Shown: positions 46,208-58,947, counted from the stretch's first letter. The stretch: DNA of 64,000 nt from Clavelina lepadiformis (GCF_947623445.1 NC_135248.1:12967820-13031819), one strand, 5' to 3'. Numbers and translations: made by a program. Notes: generated by a model not told the origin, from the letters alone.

Positions 46208-46962
46208 GTTTGCTAACAGCATTTGGTGTCGTTGGTAACAGCAATTTACATGTCTAAAACATAGCTGCCACATAAGTAAAATAAAATGTGCTGCTCATAC
46301 CACCAATGTCCTACATCATTCTGCTGTACAATATGCATACACCTAAGTTTTTAAAAAAGGACCAAATACCATCGATCTTGTTATATATGCTATTTTTCCT
46401 CGTCATGAATATGCATATGATCACTCTTTTCTTTTTCTGTTCTCTTTCAGTCTTTTTCTGAAACCAAAAATGAAAGTAGAAACCAAACTGGAAGGTACGC
46501 TTGTAAAAACGAACGATGGCAAGGAGCCTAAATATGCCGACCTCACATAGGATACCCAGTGTCAGGTTTAGGGTCTAAAACTCCCAACTACCACAAACTA
46601 GTATATCTGCACGGATAAAAAATACATTTTAAGCAAAAAAATATTACACTCTCGACCGCCTACTTTATTCCTTTTTCTGTGTTTGTTCAAATAACCAATT
46701 GCTACTAAACTTTCACTCATTCACTATGGTAGGCTTCTAGATGGGTGTCATGTTTTAAGCTTACTAACTCTTGCGTCTCAAGATATTGCTTACTTATTTG
46801 TTCATAATCCGGTGTCTACGAAGCATTATTCATATTCCGGCTGTAAACAACACAATGAAACATCATTGGTGGACCTGGTTCACCCCTTCGTACTCAAGCA
46901 CCCCTTTGGCTGTTGCAGTGTACCCAGGTTGAAGTACACTGGTGTAGTCATATATCATGGCA

Positions 46963-49900
46963 TTAGCCAGCAGCCCCGGCAGCAAATGCACTGACCAGCG
47001 TTTGCCGAGTAACTGGATCACGCAAACTGGCTATCAATGCAATTGTAGTAGCTCCACCGGCTAAAGTAATGGCTGGAATGCCTTTGATAGTAAAACCAAA
47101 AGCTTTTATTTCAGTCTGTCTGATAGTTTCATGCCAGCCACCAGTTTCCCGATCTTGGAAATGTCTTTGGCGGGAAGGCTCAGGTTGGGCTGCACCTTTG
47201 TATATGTGCCGAGTATTAAAAATAAAAGAAAATAAATGTGTTTATATAAATTTATGTAAAAAAAAAGCTGCATATAAAGATTTGTTGCCATATTTTGCAT
47301 TCTAGCTTAAACTGTTGAGCTACAATACCAAAAATTTAAACAGTTTTTAGAGGAATGGTTCTAGAACAGCAATTATCAAACTTTTTGACCTCAAAAATTA
47401 ACAAACTTGTCTAAAAAATGTCGTTGACCACCATCATAAACTAATTGAAACAAACTTGTAAAATAAACATTTTAGTACTTCATACATCATAATTAAATAG
47501 TTATTCAATTCAAGTATTAATTATGTTTGACCACACATACACCTTGCACAGGAGCCTGACTAGGTCCTGGTAGTTCTGCGATATTTTGAGGAGTTCCCTG
47601 TATTGTTGGCTCTGAGAATGAATAGAGAAACACAAATATTAGCATAAAAGCACAACATGATCACCAGATTTATACAACACTAAAGGGAAAATGTAGAGCT
47701 GGGCAACAGTTGTTTCAAAAAGAGCGTCGCTCGCGCTGTGGTGATCACTGATTCACCGTGTGTACCACACAATCTTAATCTCATTTTACAAACACCAAGT
47801 GGTTAACTGTAATTTGCTGTGCATTGCTGCTCATTATTGTTAGATTAAGATACGATTTAGATATTGCTAGATTAGATTTCAAAGCGTCGTGCTGATTGCA
47901 ACATGAATATTAGCCAATCATGAGCTTAGATTAAGTCATGGAACTACCACGAAATATTCTGGAAACAATTTAGAGAAAAAGGCGAATGTAATTACGTAAT
48001 AACTCTTCGAAAATAAATTTAAGTAAGTTTGGTGATACTAAGGCTTTTTGATGCTTGCTTTATTCCTATTCTGACATGCTATTTAGTGATTGTCATTCAT
48101 TGTAGTTCAGTCATGTCATGTGCCATTTACAAGGCATAATATGATGAAGATAACATGTTACTCAGACACTATTGTCGTGATACATTATTGGCTACCGGTA
48201 TTACAGTAATCATGAGACCAATAAATAATACCGGTATTAATCATGAGGGCAATAACAACACTCAAACGTTGGTACGGCAATCAATTTTTAAGTCTTATTT
48301 AATCATAAATCGCAACCTTCCGATAATGTTTTAGCAACATTTAGTCAATATAACTATGTTGCAACAACATTCTCAGTAGTTGATGAGAAGAAGAATGTCG
48401 CTTGTGCTTTTGTTCTTCTATGAAAAAGTCACAATCACAACTGTCACAAATGATTAATAGCTGAGCATAATATTAAGAACTTTCAAGAATTATACAGATG
48501 TTGACATCCATTAGTTTAATATTATTCACTTTCAAAGCACACAATGGTTAAGTGACCACACACACCTTGCACAGGAGCCTGACTAGGACCTGGTGGTTCT
48601 GCGATATTTTGTGGAGTTCCCTGTATTGTTCGCTCTGAGAATGAATAGACAAACACAAATATTAGCATAAAATCACAACATAATCACCAGATATATACAA
48701 CACCAAAAAGCAAAGATTCAACTTGTGTACAATGGAATCTTAAATACGCTTTGTCAACACCAAGTGGTTAACTGTGATTTGTTGTGCATTGTTGCTCATT
48801 ATTTCAGATTTCAGTGCGATGTGCTGATAAATTATATTAGACAATTATTAGCTTAGATTAAGTCATGCAACTACCATGAAATATTCTAGAAACAATTCAG
48901 AGAAAAAGGCGAATGCAATTACGTAATAACTCCTCGAGAATAAATTTAAGTAAGTTTGGTGATACTAAGGCTTTTTGATGCTTGCTTTATTCTTATTCTG
49001 ACATGCTATTTAGCGTCTGTCATTCATTGAAGTTCAGTCAGGCCGTGTGCCATTTACAAGGAATAACTTGTTCAATATAATATGTTACTCAGATACAATT
49101 GTTGTTGTTTGTTTTTAGCTATTAACCATGAGGGCAATAGTAACACCCAGATGTTGGTACGGCAATCATTCTTCAAGTCTTATTTAATCATAAATCGCAA
49201 CCTTCCGATAATGTTTTACTAACGGTTAGTCAATATAACTACGTTGCTACAACGCTCTTGTTCGTCGATGTAAAGAAAAGCATTGCTTGTTGTTAACGTT
49301 TTTAACGTTGTTTAACATTAGTTGTTGTTTTAGCATTGTCGTTGATGAGAAGAAGAACGTTGCTCGTGCTTTTGCTTTTCTATAAAAAACTATCGTCGGT
49401 CTATTTCAGCTCACGCTTCCACTCTTTTTAGCAATTAAAAATATTTTTTCAGTTCGGCGTGTTTTTATAAACCAGTCACATTCATATGTTGCAAATTTGC
49501 ATTGTAAAACATGTGTCTAACTGTAGCCTATTAATTGCTTATCAAAAGTTATCATGGTTTGTTGTAAATGAAAATTTTATAAAATTTGATGTTGATAAGT
49601 TTTGTTTTAGTCAAACATGCTAGAAAGGATTAATAGATGAGCATAGTATTAAGAATTGTATTAGAGCCTTGTAGAATTATAGATGCCAACATCCATTAGT
49701 TTAATATTATTCACTTTTAAAGCATACAATGGTTAAGTTATAAAAATAACGGCAAAGTGAATCAAATTATTACACATGGTTAACAACTTGATTCATCTGT
49801 GTGAGTCTCTCGGTCATCTTTAGTCTCAAAGTAGTCATTTTTATTTACTACATAAAATCATATGTTAAAGGAGCATAAAAAACTTAAAATTTACTTTAAT

Positions 49901-51411
49901 CCAACCATTTTTTGCATTCACAGCATTATTTGTACACAAAAGAGTACACATTACTTGTTATATTCCAGTGCCAACTGAAATATCCATTTTTTTCTGTCAA
50001 CATTTGTTATTTTTGCATTTTTATTGTGTGCGTAAGAATCAAAATACATCTATCGGTTTAGTTGATGGAAAAGAACACCGTGACATTAAATCTTGACTCA
50101 CCACCAGATGATGCAAGTTCTCTTACAATCTGAGCAACTTCTTGCCTAGCAATAGCAAGTTGTTGACTTTCCACATCCTCAGTCCTTGTCACAGGTTGAC
50201 TTCCTTCATCTTGAAGATCCATCTCTTGCAATCTTCCTTCAACTTTATGTTTTTAAGAAAATTAATTTTGAAAGTTAGTTATTTAATTAATTGAATAATT
50301 TTTTAAAAGAAATAATAATTTAATCAGCTGCTTTCTGTAACAGTGTTTGGAGGTGGTTGTTTATCTAACTGATTGTTGTCGGCATCTTAGCGAGCTACCG
50401 TATATACTCGAGTATAGGTCGAGATTTTTGCAACTGATTTTCACCTCAAAAATCAGGAGGTTGACCTATACAAGGAACAAGCCAAAGTAAAACCTCCAAG
50501 TCCAGCCGACAGCACGGTGACTGATGCATTCATGAATTTGAACCGTGAATTTATTGCGCTTACTGGCCCTTTCGTATAAATAACTTTACAACAACTCGCA
50601 CGCCTGCCTCTTGCACGCACGAGACAAATGTGACTTGCGTCACACGAGTTCTTTGTAGGCTTGTCCTAAAGAAGTGCTGCTGAAGTTTATAGTAATGCAG
50701 TCGCTACACAAGTACTGGCAAGCTAGGCTAAAAAGTTCACTTACTGGCAAACTCTCACCTATCCTTGAAATTTTCTTACAGTATGTCGATGCCAATACTT
50801 AGGTGAACGACCAAATTGACTTATACATGAGAGAACAAAAATGTCTCTGATTTTCAGCAAAAACGTAGGCGTCGACCTACACTCGCATATATACAGTAAG
50901 CAGATTATTTCATGTGTAACGTCAAAATATAACATGCTATTACGTGCAATAACTCATATATCTTTGTATAATGAAAGAGAGGGAAGCTTGAAAAAAAAGC
51001 TTGCAAAATTTCATCAGAATATGTACCTCAATTAAAATTTGTTTTGATAAGTGTTTTGTGAGGCAATCAAAAATAGGGAAAAAAATGAATTTTTCGCACC
51101 CAACATTAAAACAGGTTAGCAGCAAGTTAAAGGTAAATTAAACCTTAAAAGCAACAACAAAACAAACATATCTGCAAATTAAAAATTTTTTACGTTGTGA
51201 TTTACTAAAATTGACGCCGTTGAGGACAGAACATATATACAAAGCAAACAAACTTGTAACAATACAACACATTACCCAGTAGCTAATTACCATGGCGATG
51301 TTGTTCTTCTTGTGCTGCATCTATTGGTTGCGATTGGTTGCGATTTTCAACGTTCCCATGAGAAGGATTATGGGTAAGTTGAAAATCTCCTGGTTCTTCT
51401 TCTTGGTCCAT
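46963..51411 (-). CDS. MDQ-family gene, copy B (complete model, 210 residues)
   Basis: Exons 51411-51291, 50242-50102, 48634-48566, 47611-47543 and 47195-46963 join in phase 1 throughout and total 633 bases. Order: acidic Gln-rich start (MDQEEEPGDFQL); helical exon ending VRELASSG; two near-identical 23-residue proline-rich exons (ERTIQGTPQNIAEPPGPSQA and EPTIQGTPQNIAELPGPSQA); then a terminal exon with RHFQDRETGGWHETIRQTEI and a hydrophobic tail GFTIKGIPAITLAGGATTIA ... SAFAAGAAG before the stop. The tail is membrane-like; its 44-residue length from GFT to GAAG and its ends recall the ISG12/IFI6 (Ifi-6-16) domain, but the middle differs, so this is only a hypothesis. An in-frame stop upstream of MDQ fixes the start. 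Confidence 0.5.
47529..49255. repeat. Tandem duplication of a proline-rich exon and its flanks
   Basis: Two direct copies, about 47529-48375 and 48553-49255, each holding one 69-base exon of the MDQ gene plus intron sequence (for example GATACTAAGGCTTTTTGATG in both). Because the exon is symmetric (phase 1-1), the duplication adds 23 residues without breaking the frame. Confidence 0.85.
50398..50896. mobile_element. MITE (CCGTATATACT), duplicate of 789-1315
   Basis: Left end CCGTATATACTCGAGTATAG after TA; the right end has decayed to ...CGCATATATACAG before TA. Shares the intron position with copy A. Confidence 0.6.
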
Positions 51412-52045
51412 TCTCTCATATTCCAAGGATTTTCATAGAAGGCATTTCAACCAAGATACTACACATTTGGCAAATATCTTTACACCTGTAACATCATGGT
51501 GGTTGATCATAAACATTAAAACTTATATTATGCCGGGTGCACCCAAGATCTTGCCAAAAAAAGGCCAAAAAATGCAGTCTGGTTTGAAAATCTTCGGCGT
51601 AACTCAAGTCCATAATGGAAAATGTGACAGCTGCACACATGAGGTTTATCAATGTGCACCACCAAATTTTTCTCTTCACGCCGATTTATAATGTGGTATA
51701 ATGAAAAGATGGTTGTTTGAACGCTGACATATAATAGATAAACAAACAAAATTGAGGCTTCAGTAATTGCCAAAATTTCCATCTTGCACAAACAATTTCT
51801 CGATGAAAAATTCCATACTTTCCAGTCAAGACTAACATGGAATGCAAATGTGGTCTGTAGACTGGCTCATTTGTAATGCTTGGATGATACTAAATGTTTT
51901 TTGTACATTTTCATTTGGTTTTTTCCCTGCTACAATTATGTCTTTATTTCATGTTTTGTGGAAAGCATGTTTGTACAAACAATCTTGCCCATAGGCTGCA
52001 CTCACAAAAACAGTCGATAAATTGCCTGGCAAAGTTAGTCTGGGC

Positions 52046-52276
52046 CTGCGGTTCTTAACCTTTTTCATTTGTTTTCCAATTTATGTCAATTACCAAACCC
52101 AAATTCTCCGCCTTGTCGCTACACTGTAAAACGGGTGTTAAACAGTAAATAACGTATAATGTGTTTAGTTACCACAACATTTCTTTCGAGAGTAAGATTT
52201 TCGTGTAAAAAAATATAAAGCTGTTAATTATTTCCCACCTGAACTTGAAAAATTTCCCACCAGCTAAGAATCGCTG
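52046..52276. mobile_element. hAT-like MITE, duplicate of 2450-2659
   Basis: Ends CTGCGGTTCTTAACC and ...CTAAGAATCGCTG, at the position equivalent to the element in copy A; the flanking 8-mers have diverged. Confidence 0.6.
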
Positions 52277-52295
52277 GCTTAAGCCTATAATCTCT

Positions 52296-53450
52296 TTTGA
52301 ATATGTTTCTTTTTTGCAATTACAGTCCAGCACTATTAAGCGGCTATCTTTGGCCCCCAAATTACGGCTTATATAAAGTAAAGCATGCAACAAGTGTACA
52401 TGAAACATATCTTGGGTGGGCAGCTTTATTGAGTCTCAAGTCTTTATTGGAAATGTCTGCTTCTTAACCTTGACACTGTTTATTTATCCATGTCTCAATG
52501 TGATGGCTTTGGCTATATGTATCTCACATTGTCTAAACATTGTTTCGTTCGCTGCATCTGCTACGACTTGTATAAGCTCGTACTACTACAAGCGAGCAGA
52601 GTTATTGAAGTCATAGTGATTGCAACTTAATAGACATCTTATAAGCAGTAGTATTACTTACTGTATGTTCTTGCAGCCCCATGTTCTTGATTAATTCTAT
52701 AATTATTTTGAATAATAATTCGTAATATTGAGAAAGTGTACAGTACCTACAATAAAAAAATTTTCTTGTTATTATCTCTTTTTGTTTTAATATTAAAACC
52801 TTTCGGCCGATAAAATGTTAGAATATTCTAACAACACACAACAATAGAGTTAGATAATTAATTCAACAGGTAAATTAAGTTTAGATATCCTCTTAAGTTA
52901 AAGCAGTTTTTCGATTGCAATAAAAGAATTTATGAAGAAAAGTAAAACGTATAGTTGGAGCAGAAACAAAAAAATAACCAAATAAGGCTACCTGGCATAG
53001 TCAACTATACCACTCTTAAAGAACATAACCCAAACTTGCATATCATGCGGTTGTAGCTTACGCCATATTATAAGCCCTAACTGCAGCTCGTCAAAAAGAA
53101 TAAATATAGGCCTACTTGCACTACTGTGCTAGAGTAATTCAACTGTTCGGAAATTCTTGAATGGATTAAACTTGCATTAAAACTACAAAATTCGCTGGAA
53201 CTTTTTCCCATTTTTTAATTTTTGGTTAATGAAGAGATTATTTCTGTAAGTTTTTTGTTGTTAATGAGTTAATAGAAAGAAATAATCGTGTTTATGTTAA
53301 CCGTTTTCAGATCGTTTCGTTTCCAAACCGATGTCTGGCAAAATTTGTTCCGCTGCCAAATATGACTCAGGATAAGTTTGTAGCGGACATTAGAAAAATC
53401 TGGCTTAAAAAATAGGTTATCAGTAATGGTAGGTTATTTATTTAATCATA
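52296..53450. other. Intergenic, partly duplicated
   Basis: The segments 52926-53165 and 53300-53410 match 4027-4390. The part 52310-52925 has no counterpart in copy A. No gene is supported. Confidence 0.4.
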
Positions 53451-54078
53451 TTGTGGGAATCATGTAGAAATTGCAATTAGTTATATAAATTGGCATTGCA
53501 TAAGTTTTGATTTCTCTCCAGGCAGATAATAATGTGCAAAGCTTTGTAGCGTGTTGAAGTAGCAAATGCATTGTTCTAGCAAATGGTAGTCATAAAAGTA
53601 ATTCCAATTGACCTGTGACGTAGTTAAGTGTGTCAAGTGGTCTCTGTACACGATAGCAAATCGATGTGAATTCTTTGTGAGAAAAAGGCTTAAATTGGAA
53701 TTATGTACACGTGACTATGGGCTGGCTAATTGGCAATAGCTGATTGGTCAATATTTTAGTATAAAAACAAATGTTGGATTTAAATCGCTCTCTTCTCTTA
53801 CTCTGAGAAATTCTTTCTTTCGGAGTTATTCCTGTGAATTGAAGTAATTGCTAAGATATTGGGAATTGGAATCATGGTGTAAATATTCTAATTCGGACAA
53901 GTTATTCGGACAATATAACAATTAGAACTTTATGAAGTTGGTGTTGATTTAAGAAGCAAATAAGACAGTAAACGCAACGGAGTCAAAGACAATCATAGGA
54001 GTCAGACAATAAAACTGTAAGACTTAGTTTGGCTTAGGCCATCCCTAAACCACCATTACACACCATCATTTCCCATAA
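53451..54078 (-). mobile_element. E element, copy 3
   Basis: A 628-base diverged copy in reverse orientation: starts TTGTGGGAATCATGTAGAAA, ends CATCATTTCCCATAA, with TA on each side (53449-53450, 54079-54080). Contains CAACGGAGTCAAAGACAAT as in the other copies. Confidence 0.75.
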
Positions 54079-54214
54079 TACGTTCTTTTATATTGAAGTT
54101 GTCCAACTCGTCGATAAATATTTGTGCCGTTTGCCACATTAGTACAAACGTTAGATTTAATACTTTTCGGTATAGTTTTTAGTATATATTAATATTTTTC
54201 GTTGCAGAAGTTTG

Positions 54215-54887
54215 TTAATTTTCCTTCTTGTAACCCCCACTTGGCAACTTGAGCAAATATCGGGTATTCTTTGAACCTCTCAGAGCTACGATATGCTGCT
54301 ATCTTGTCGAGTGCAAAGAACCTTTCCTTGTACTTCTTCACATTCGGATATTTATCAAGGCAATCCGACTTCATCTCAGTCAACACGTCGAGACGTTCGC
54401 AGATTTCGAAATCAACGTAGGTGAGAGTGGCACCGGCCATCCAATCTTTGTCTGAGAGAAACTTCTCAAAAGCGTCCAGTTGCTTGGGAACAGTTTCGTT
54501 TCATTTTTTTGCTTCGACGATATCAGGACTAAAGAGCATGCGCACGACTGCAATCCACAAATCCCTTTCCACTTCTTGTGCCATGTCGCATCTCCTCGTC
54601 TCCTCTTCACTCTTCGGAAGAAGTTTACCAAATTTCCTGGCGAGATACTTCATAATCGCCCACTGTTGCGTCATTTTGATATCACCATCGATGAGATATG
54701 GCAGGTTTGGAAATTCCAATCCGAGCTTAAATTTGACGTCAAACCATTGACTTGTGTCTACATTAGGGGGTTCCCCAAACATTTGGTATCTTTTGTCTTC
54801 GTAATCAACTCCACAATATTCTAAAATCATTTGGATGGATTCACCCAAAGCCCCTATATCCCAATATCCAAGAGTTATTTGGGACAT
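54215..54887 (-). pseudogene. Mu-class GST with two single-base frameshifts (GST3)
   Basis: Starts MSQITLGYWDIGALGESIQM, with the Mu loop (FGEPPNVDTSQWFDVKF) and the glutathione-site motif NLPYLIDGDIKMTQQWAI, and is very similar to GST1. The frame breaks after SPDIVEAKK in a run of seven A (about 54504-54510) and resumes one base out as ETVPKQ...DKDWMAGATLTYVDFE. A second one-base excess in a G run near 54234 changes the ending from WGYKKEN to WGLQEGKLT. Also note IGALGES where the intact copies have IR.LA.P. Both breaks are in homopolymers, so sequencing error is possible; otherwise it is a young pseudogene. Confidence 0.85.
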
Positions 54888-55925
54888 CTTTTGTTAAATT
54901 TCTTTACTGAACCACCTATGAATACAGCACCTGTTTTACAACAAAAAGCTTTTCTTTGAAGGTCTACACGAGACGAACACAAGGTAACTAAACTGCCATG
55001 ACGCTGTGTTATGTCTTGCCAAGTAGAAATGCTAGATCCAACGTCTTGACCATACGCCTCGCCGAAGCTATTCAAGAATATTAAACAATCACAGAGGTTG
55101 CACAGACCCAGCAATGGCGTCCTGTTATAGCCCCTGGGGGTTGAAAACTGTCTTTGATAAACAGCAGCCTGGTATTGTTTATGCTGCCTCCTTGTGAACG
55201 CTTGAATATCGAATAAACTCAAATTATATATTTTTTTTAAATTTTTTTGAGACTCTTTGTTGAGGTTTAGTTTATCCGTCGCGAATCAATGAGATCCAGA
55301 GGATCGGTTGGAAAACAAGTTTTGGTGACATCTGGCCTGCACCACTGTGATAAGTGAACAAATTGCAACTAGAAGAGTGACAGGGATTTGGAGTTACTTC
55401 GCGTAGTCCAAGCGCACCAGTTGACATCTTATAAACACGACAATCGCCCTAGTTAAAACTTCACTCTGTTCTGACTCTGCAGAGACAGTAGAGATGATCT
55501 CACAGACAAGATCCGATATAGCTCTGGTTTCATCGTCTTATTGCAAGCGGGGGGTTTCGAACCTGCAACCTGTAGGTTAGTAAACTTTTTCCTTCCCACA
55601 ACAGCAATCTTTGGTTGGTAACATATCGATACATGATGAAATACTTCCAAGAGCCGCAAGTTTTGGTTGGCGTGTAGCGGCCATTATGTATTTCATATTT
55701 TGTCGCTAGTTGGCGCTATTAAGCCACCGCAGTTTTTTCTATGAAATCATGTTTCTACTTATTTCACGATTATAATGTTAGCGTCGTGTCGTTCACTGGA
55801 GCGTTAGCGTCTTTCACTGGAGCTGTGTGTTTGTTTTTTTCCACTGTAGAGCTTATGGGACGTTTACTACTAACTTACTTCGAAAATATTGTCAGATTAC
55901 TGCAGTATTTTTTCTTCTTTGCCAG
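54888..55925. other. Intergenic, no gene seen
   Basis: The GST3 leader (GTGGTTCAGTAAAG) occupies the left end. Further right no supported feature is seen except a tRNA-like B box on the minus strand near 55552-55565 (GGTTTCGAACC context). Confidence 0.35.
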
Positions 55926-56103
55926 ATTGTTGTCAGTCAAGTTGTCCGAAAATGCAGTCTTTGACGCAGACGCGGTTTTCGAATCTTATTTCTGCACCGG
56001 CGCCAGTGATGAGGTCATTCTTCTCGACGCAAACGCCGATGGTAAAGCTGACATACTTTGCAACCATGGACGTTCCAGAATTGAGATTTTGCTCAGTAAA
56101 TAA
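55926..56103 (+). CDS. Terminal exon with FG-GAP/VCBS-like calcium motif
   Basis: After an acceptor (TTCTTTGCCAG, or a later CAG at 55936) the frame reads LSENAVFDADAVFESYFC, TGASDEVILLDANADGKADI and LCNHGRSRIEILLSK, then a stop; AATAAA follows 33 bases later. The segment LLDANADGKADILC is the calcium-binding D-x-N-x-D-G-x-x-D-hydrophobic motif of FG-GAP/VCBS-type repeats, normally found in secreted or surface beta-propeller proteins. The upstream exons were not found, so the full protein is unknown. Confidence 0.5.
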
Positions 56104-56135
56104 CCATTGTTGTTACTGACTGTATTTCTTTGCTT

Positions 56136-56141
56136 AATAAA
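56136..56141 (+). terminator. Polyadenylation signal AATAAA
   Basis: Lies 33 bases beyond the stop codon of the FG-GAP-like terminal exon. Confidence 0.5.
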
Positions 56142-58502
56142 GTTTTTGTTTATGGTCTGGAATATGTTTAATAACTTTTTACTAACGTTAAAAATGTTGA
56201 TCTAAAGTGGTTCTTGGCGGAAGAGAAAAATAAGAGATGTAGATTATGCAAGATTATTTTTTCAGATTGTGCTTGCTGGTTTGCCTAGTTAAGTCAGCCA
56301 TTCAAGTTATGAGAACAAAGTAAATATATTTATAAGAATGTTTCTTTAAGAGTTAATTTTAAAACTTGACAAAATGCGGTTTAAATTAGGCAACGTTACC
56401 TTTGTTTTTGGAGGCGTCAACCACTTAAAACTAAGATTTCTATGATTTTTTGGACATTTTACGTCACGCTTTAAAAAACCTGTTTAGACCAATCAAAAGG
56501 CAGCATGGTTGTTGTTGTTGTCTAGCCTGGGAATTACCCTAGCAGTTTGCGTGCTTCAATGTCCTAGGTCAAGTACAGATCTATGTTAAAACTTAACATG
56601 GAAGTAGTTAAAAGGGTTTTTAGACCAAAAATTGTAGTCTTTATTTTGGGCCTCTGTTAAAAATGCTCGAATCATGTTTTTTTGATTGTATTTTATGGAA
56701 TGGTAGTTTTATGGCGTCTTAGGTTGTTGTTAAGTCTGATATCACTATGACTTATTACGACTGAAGCAATGTTCAAAAATCGTCACATTAGATAACTGTC
56801 TTTGTCGGATGATGAGTTTATCTCTTCTGACCGTGAAATTTATTTGCTCCATTTACATCAATAAGTAAATGCCATTCAATGCACACTTAGTTATCGATTA
56901 GATTGACAGAAAAGAAATAAACACCATAGCAGCAAACAGAATGCAGTTTTATTTATAGCGTCCAGTCGCCCGATACTATAATCGAGGTAATCACGTTTGC
57001 CTTAAATGCACTCGATTGTATAAAAATTAACTTTGCCGACTCGCAAATAATATTTGATTCCTTTCAGCGTAAATTGTCTCGCTGATTGCTTAAGTTAGTT
57101 TTCGCGTTTCTCTTTCAGTTCTCTACTTTTGTGATTGGTTCTTTTTTTTAAATGGATTACATCGCTTATATATAACGGTCCGCTGCACGTATCCGGCAGC
57201 ACCCGATTCGTCTGCTTTCCGCCCATTGAAATGGGTGAAAATGCGGCAATATTTTCCCATTCGAATGGCAGGAAGTATGCCTTTCTTACCCTGGCCTAGA
57301 GTAAGATATATGTATTTGGAATGGGGAGATGTTTACTTAGGCAGAAATATGGTTTGTGGGAAACCCCATTGCTGAAAGCAGGTCCATTTTAATGGGCGGA
57401 AAAAATGGACGAATGGGGTTCACAAACCATACTTGTTCAAGACAAACGATTTTCCTTTTCGAAACGTCCCTGCTATAGAATATATTGCAACCGGCAAATC
57501 TGCAACAGAACACTTTTGATCGCTTCAAGGTCGAATGAAAAACACCCATTTTCTTCTTTGACAATATTTTCAGAGGAACCTGCTATCAAAACACAAGTCG
57601 TAATTTCTTATGAGTTGGCGTAGTTATTGTTAATAAGATTTGTGTCACAATTTTCCACTATTGCAATACATTTAACGCATGTAAGCCCACCTTGAGCCTG
57701 CCCAGACATTTTTTACAAATATTTTCGGTGATTAAAGTTGAAAAATGTACTCTCAGCAATCTTTAGTCTTAGCTGCACCGATAAAACTAAGACAACGAAA
57801 CAACGCCTGCAGAAAAAGAAGCAAGTTGTTTAGTGAAACACGGTACGTTAGGTAGTCGGCGTCAAGTTCGTTATAAGCTTACTCAAACAAAATTGCTGCC
57901 ACCGCCGCAACTTTGCAACCAATCAAAGGAGTAAATGCACGTTTCTACCTTCGACATCTCACGCCGTGCTTTCGAAATGAGTTGTTTGTCTGCAGCTTGC
58001 AACAACGTAGAGTTTGCCCAAATCACTTTGCGCGGTGGATTGTAAGTGGAATTTGATCACAAGTTGCGCATAACTGTCAATGCAACTTGAAGACACAACT
58101 AAATTAACCGTTGACAATCAACAGCTTTTAAAAACGCTCTTCTAAAATCTTTTACTTAATGCTACTCATGCAACAGACATACAGCTTTGTAGGTGGTCAA
58201 TGTTGTCGTTAAGATAGTGGGTGTGCCAGCCAAGTGTGGCTGTATGACACCATTGTAGTGAACAAGAGCAACATTAGCGCAACTACAAAGCTAATACAAA
58301 TAATAATAACAATAATAACATTTTTTTGATCAAACAAAAAGGGCAGTTTTCTCCAACGGAAAAGTTGACATCATGAAACCCTGTACACGTAGGCTAAAAT
58401 AAATTTAGTTCACTATACTTACGACCTCCTTGCAGTAAATGTGAATAAATGTTTTTCAATCTTAAAATAGACGGTTTGTGCTCTTTTATTTCAGGAACGT
58501 TA
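56142..58502. other. Intergenic, no gene seen
   Basis: No supportable gene. An AAT-type microsatellite lies near 58298-58320 just before the right-hand duplication begins. Confidence 0.4.
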
Positions 58503-58632
58503 AATGCGGCAGAGAGGTTCATGAAAACCAGTATTGAGTGCGCCTATGGATATGCCAAACTCTGCAGTGTGTAAATACCTCAAGAAAACCTAGATACACA
58601 AAAGCAGCAATTTCATATTCGTTGTATTTTTA

Positions 58633-58947
58633 GTGATACAGAAAACTGTAAAATTTTATCATCGCCAACATGTAAACCTGAAAACTAAACTCGAACCCAC
58701 ACACCTCAAACAGGTTGACTGCTTGCTTGCGCAATGGGAAATGCCAAACAGAAAACGCTATTTACTGACAGAGAAGCGTGTACACGTTATTAGAAAACAC
58801 AAGTGCCCGAGGGAGCAAACGCATTACGGTTCTACAACACAAATGGTATCAACTATCAATGATTGCTTCACAGCCAACAGTACGAGCCAGCTGACAAACG
58901 AGCATGAGCGACTAAAATCACAACGACAGTCATCAAATGCGTCATAA
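58633..58947 (+). other. Duplicated open frame, not called as a gene
   Basis: A 104-codon frame (MIQKTVKFYHRQHVNLKTKL...) with a shortened counterpart at 41431-41658. The left copy lacks about 45 bases and has lost the frame, so selection on this frame is doubtful. It may be a relic of a mobile element. Confidence 0.25.

Larger units (their letters stand above)
41190..46610. repeat. Segmental duplication, left copy (matches 58503-64000)
   Basis: About 5.4 kb in direct orientation, some 95% identical by eye over introns and exons, including an LRR gene, a SINE and a tRNA-like head. The partner runs off the right edge of the window. Offset is about 17.3 kb. Confidence 0.92.
49965..52295. repeat. 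Segmental duplication B (matches 345-2680)
   Basis: Direct copy of the MDQ 5' region, with shared MITE and hAT insertions and the two first exons. The 5' flanking open frame seen in copy A is broken here by small deletions near 51500. Confidence 0.8.

Noticed and set aside
43054..51411. One single NLR-like gene joining the MDQ exons to the LRR exons
   Set aside because: The phases would allow it (349 residues), but a terminal exon with a stop at 46963 fits the MDQ exons, copy C lacks an acceptor before the first LRR exon, and no NACHT domain lies between. Kept as an alternative that transcripts could test.
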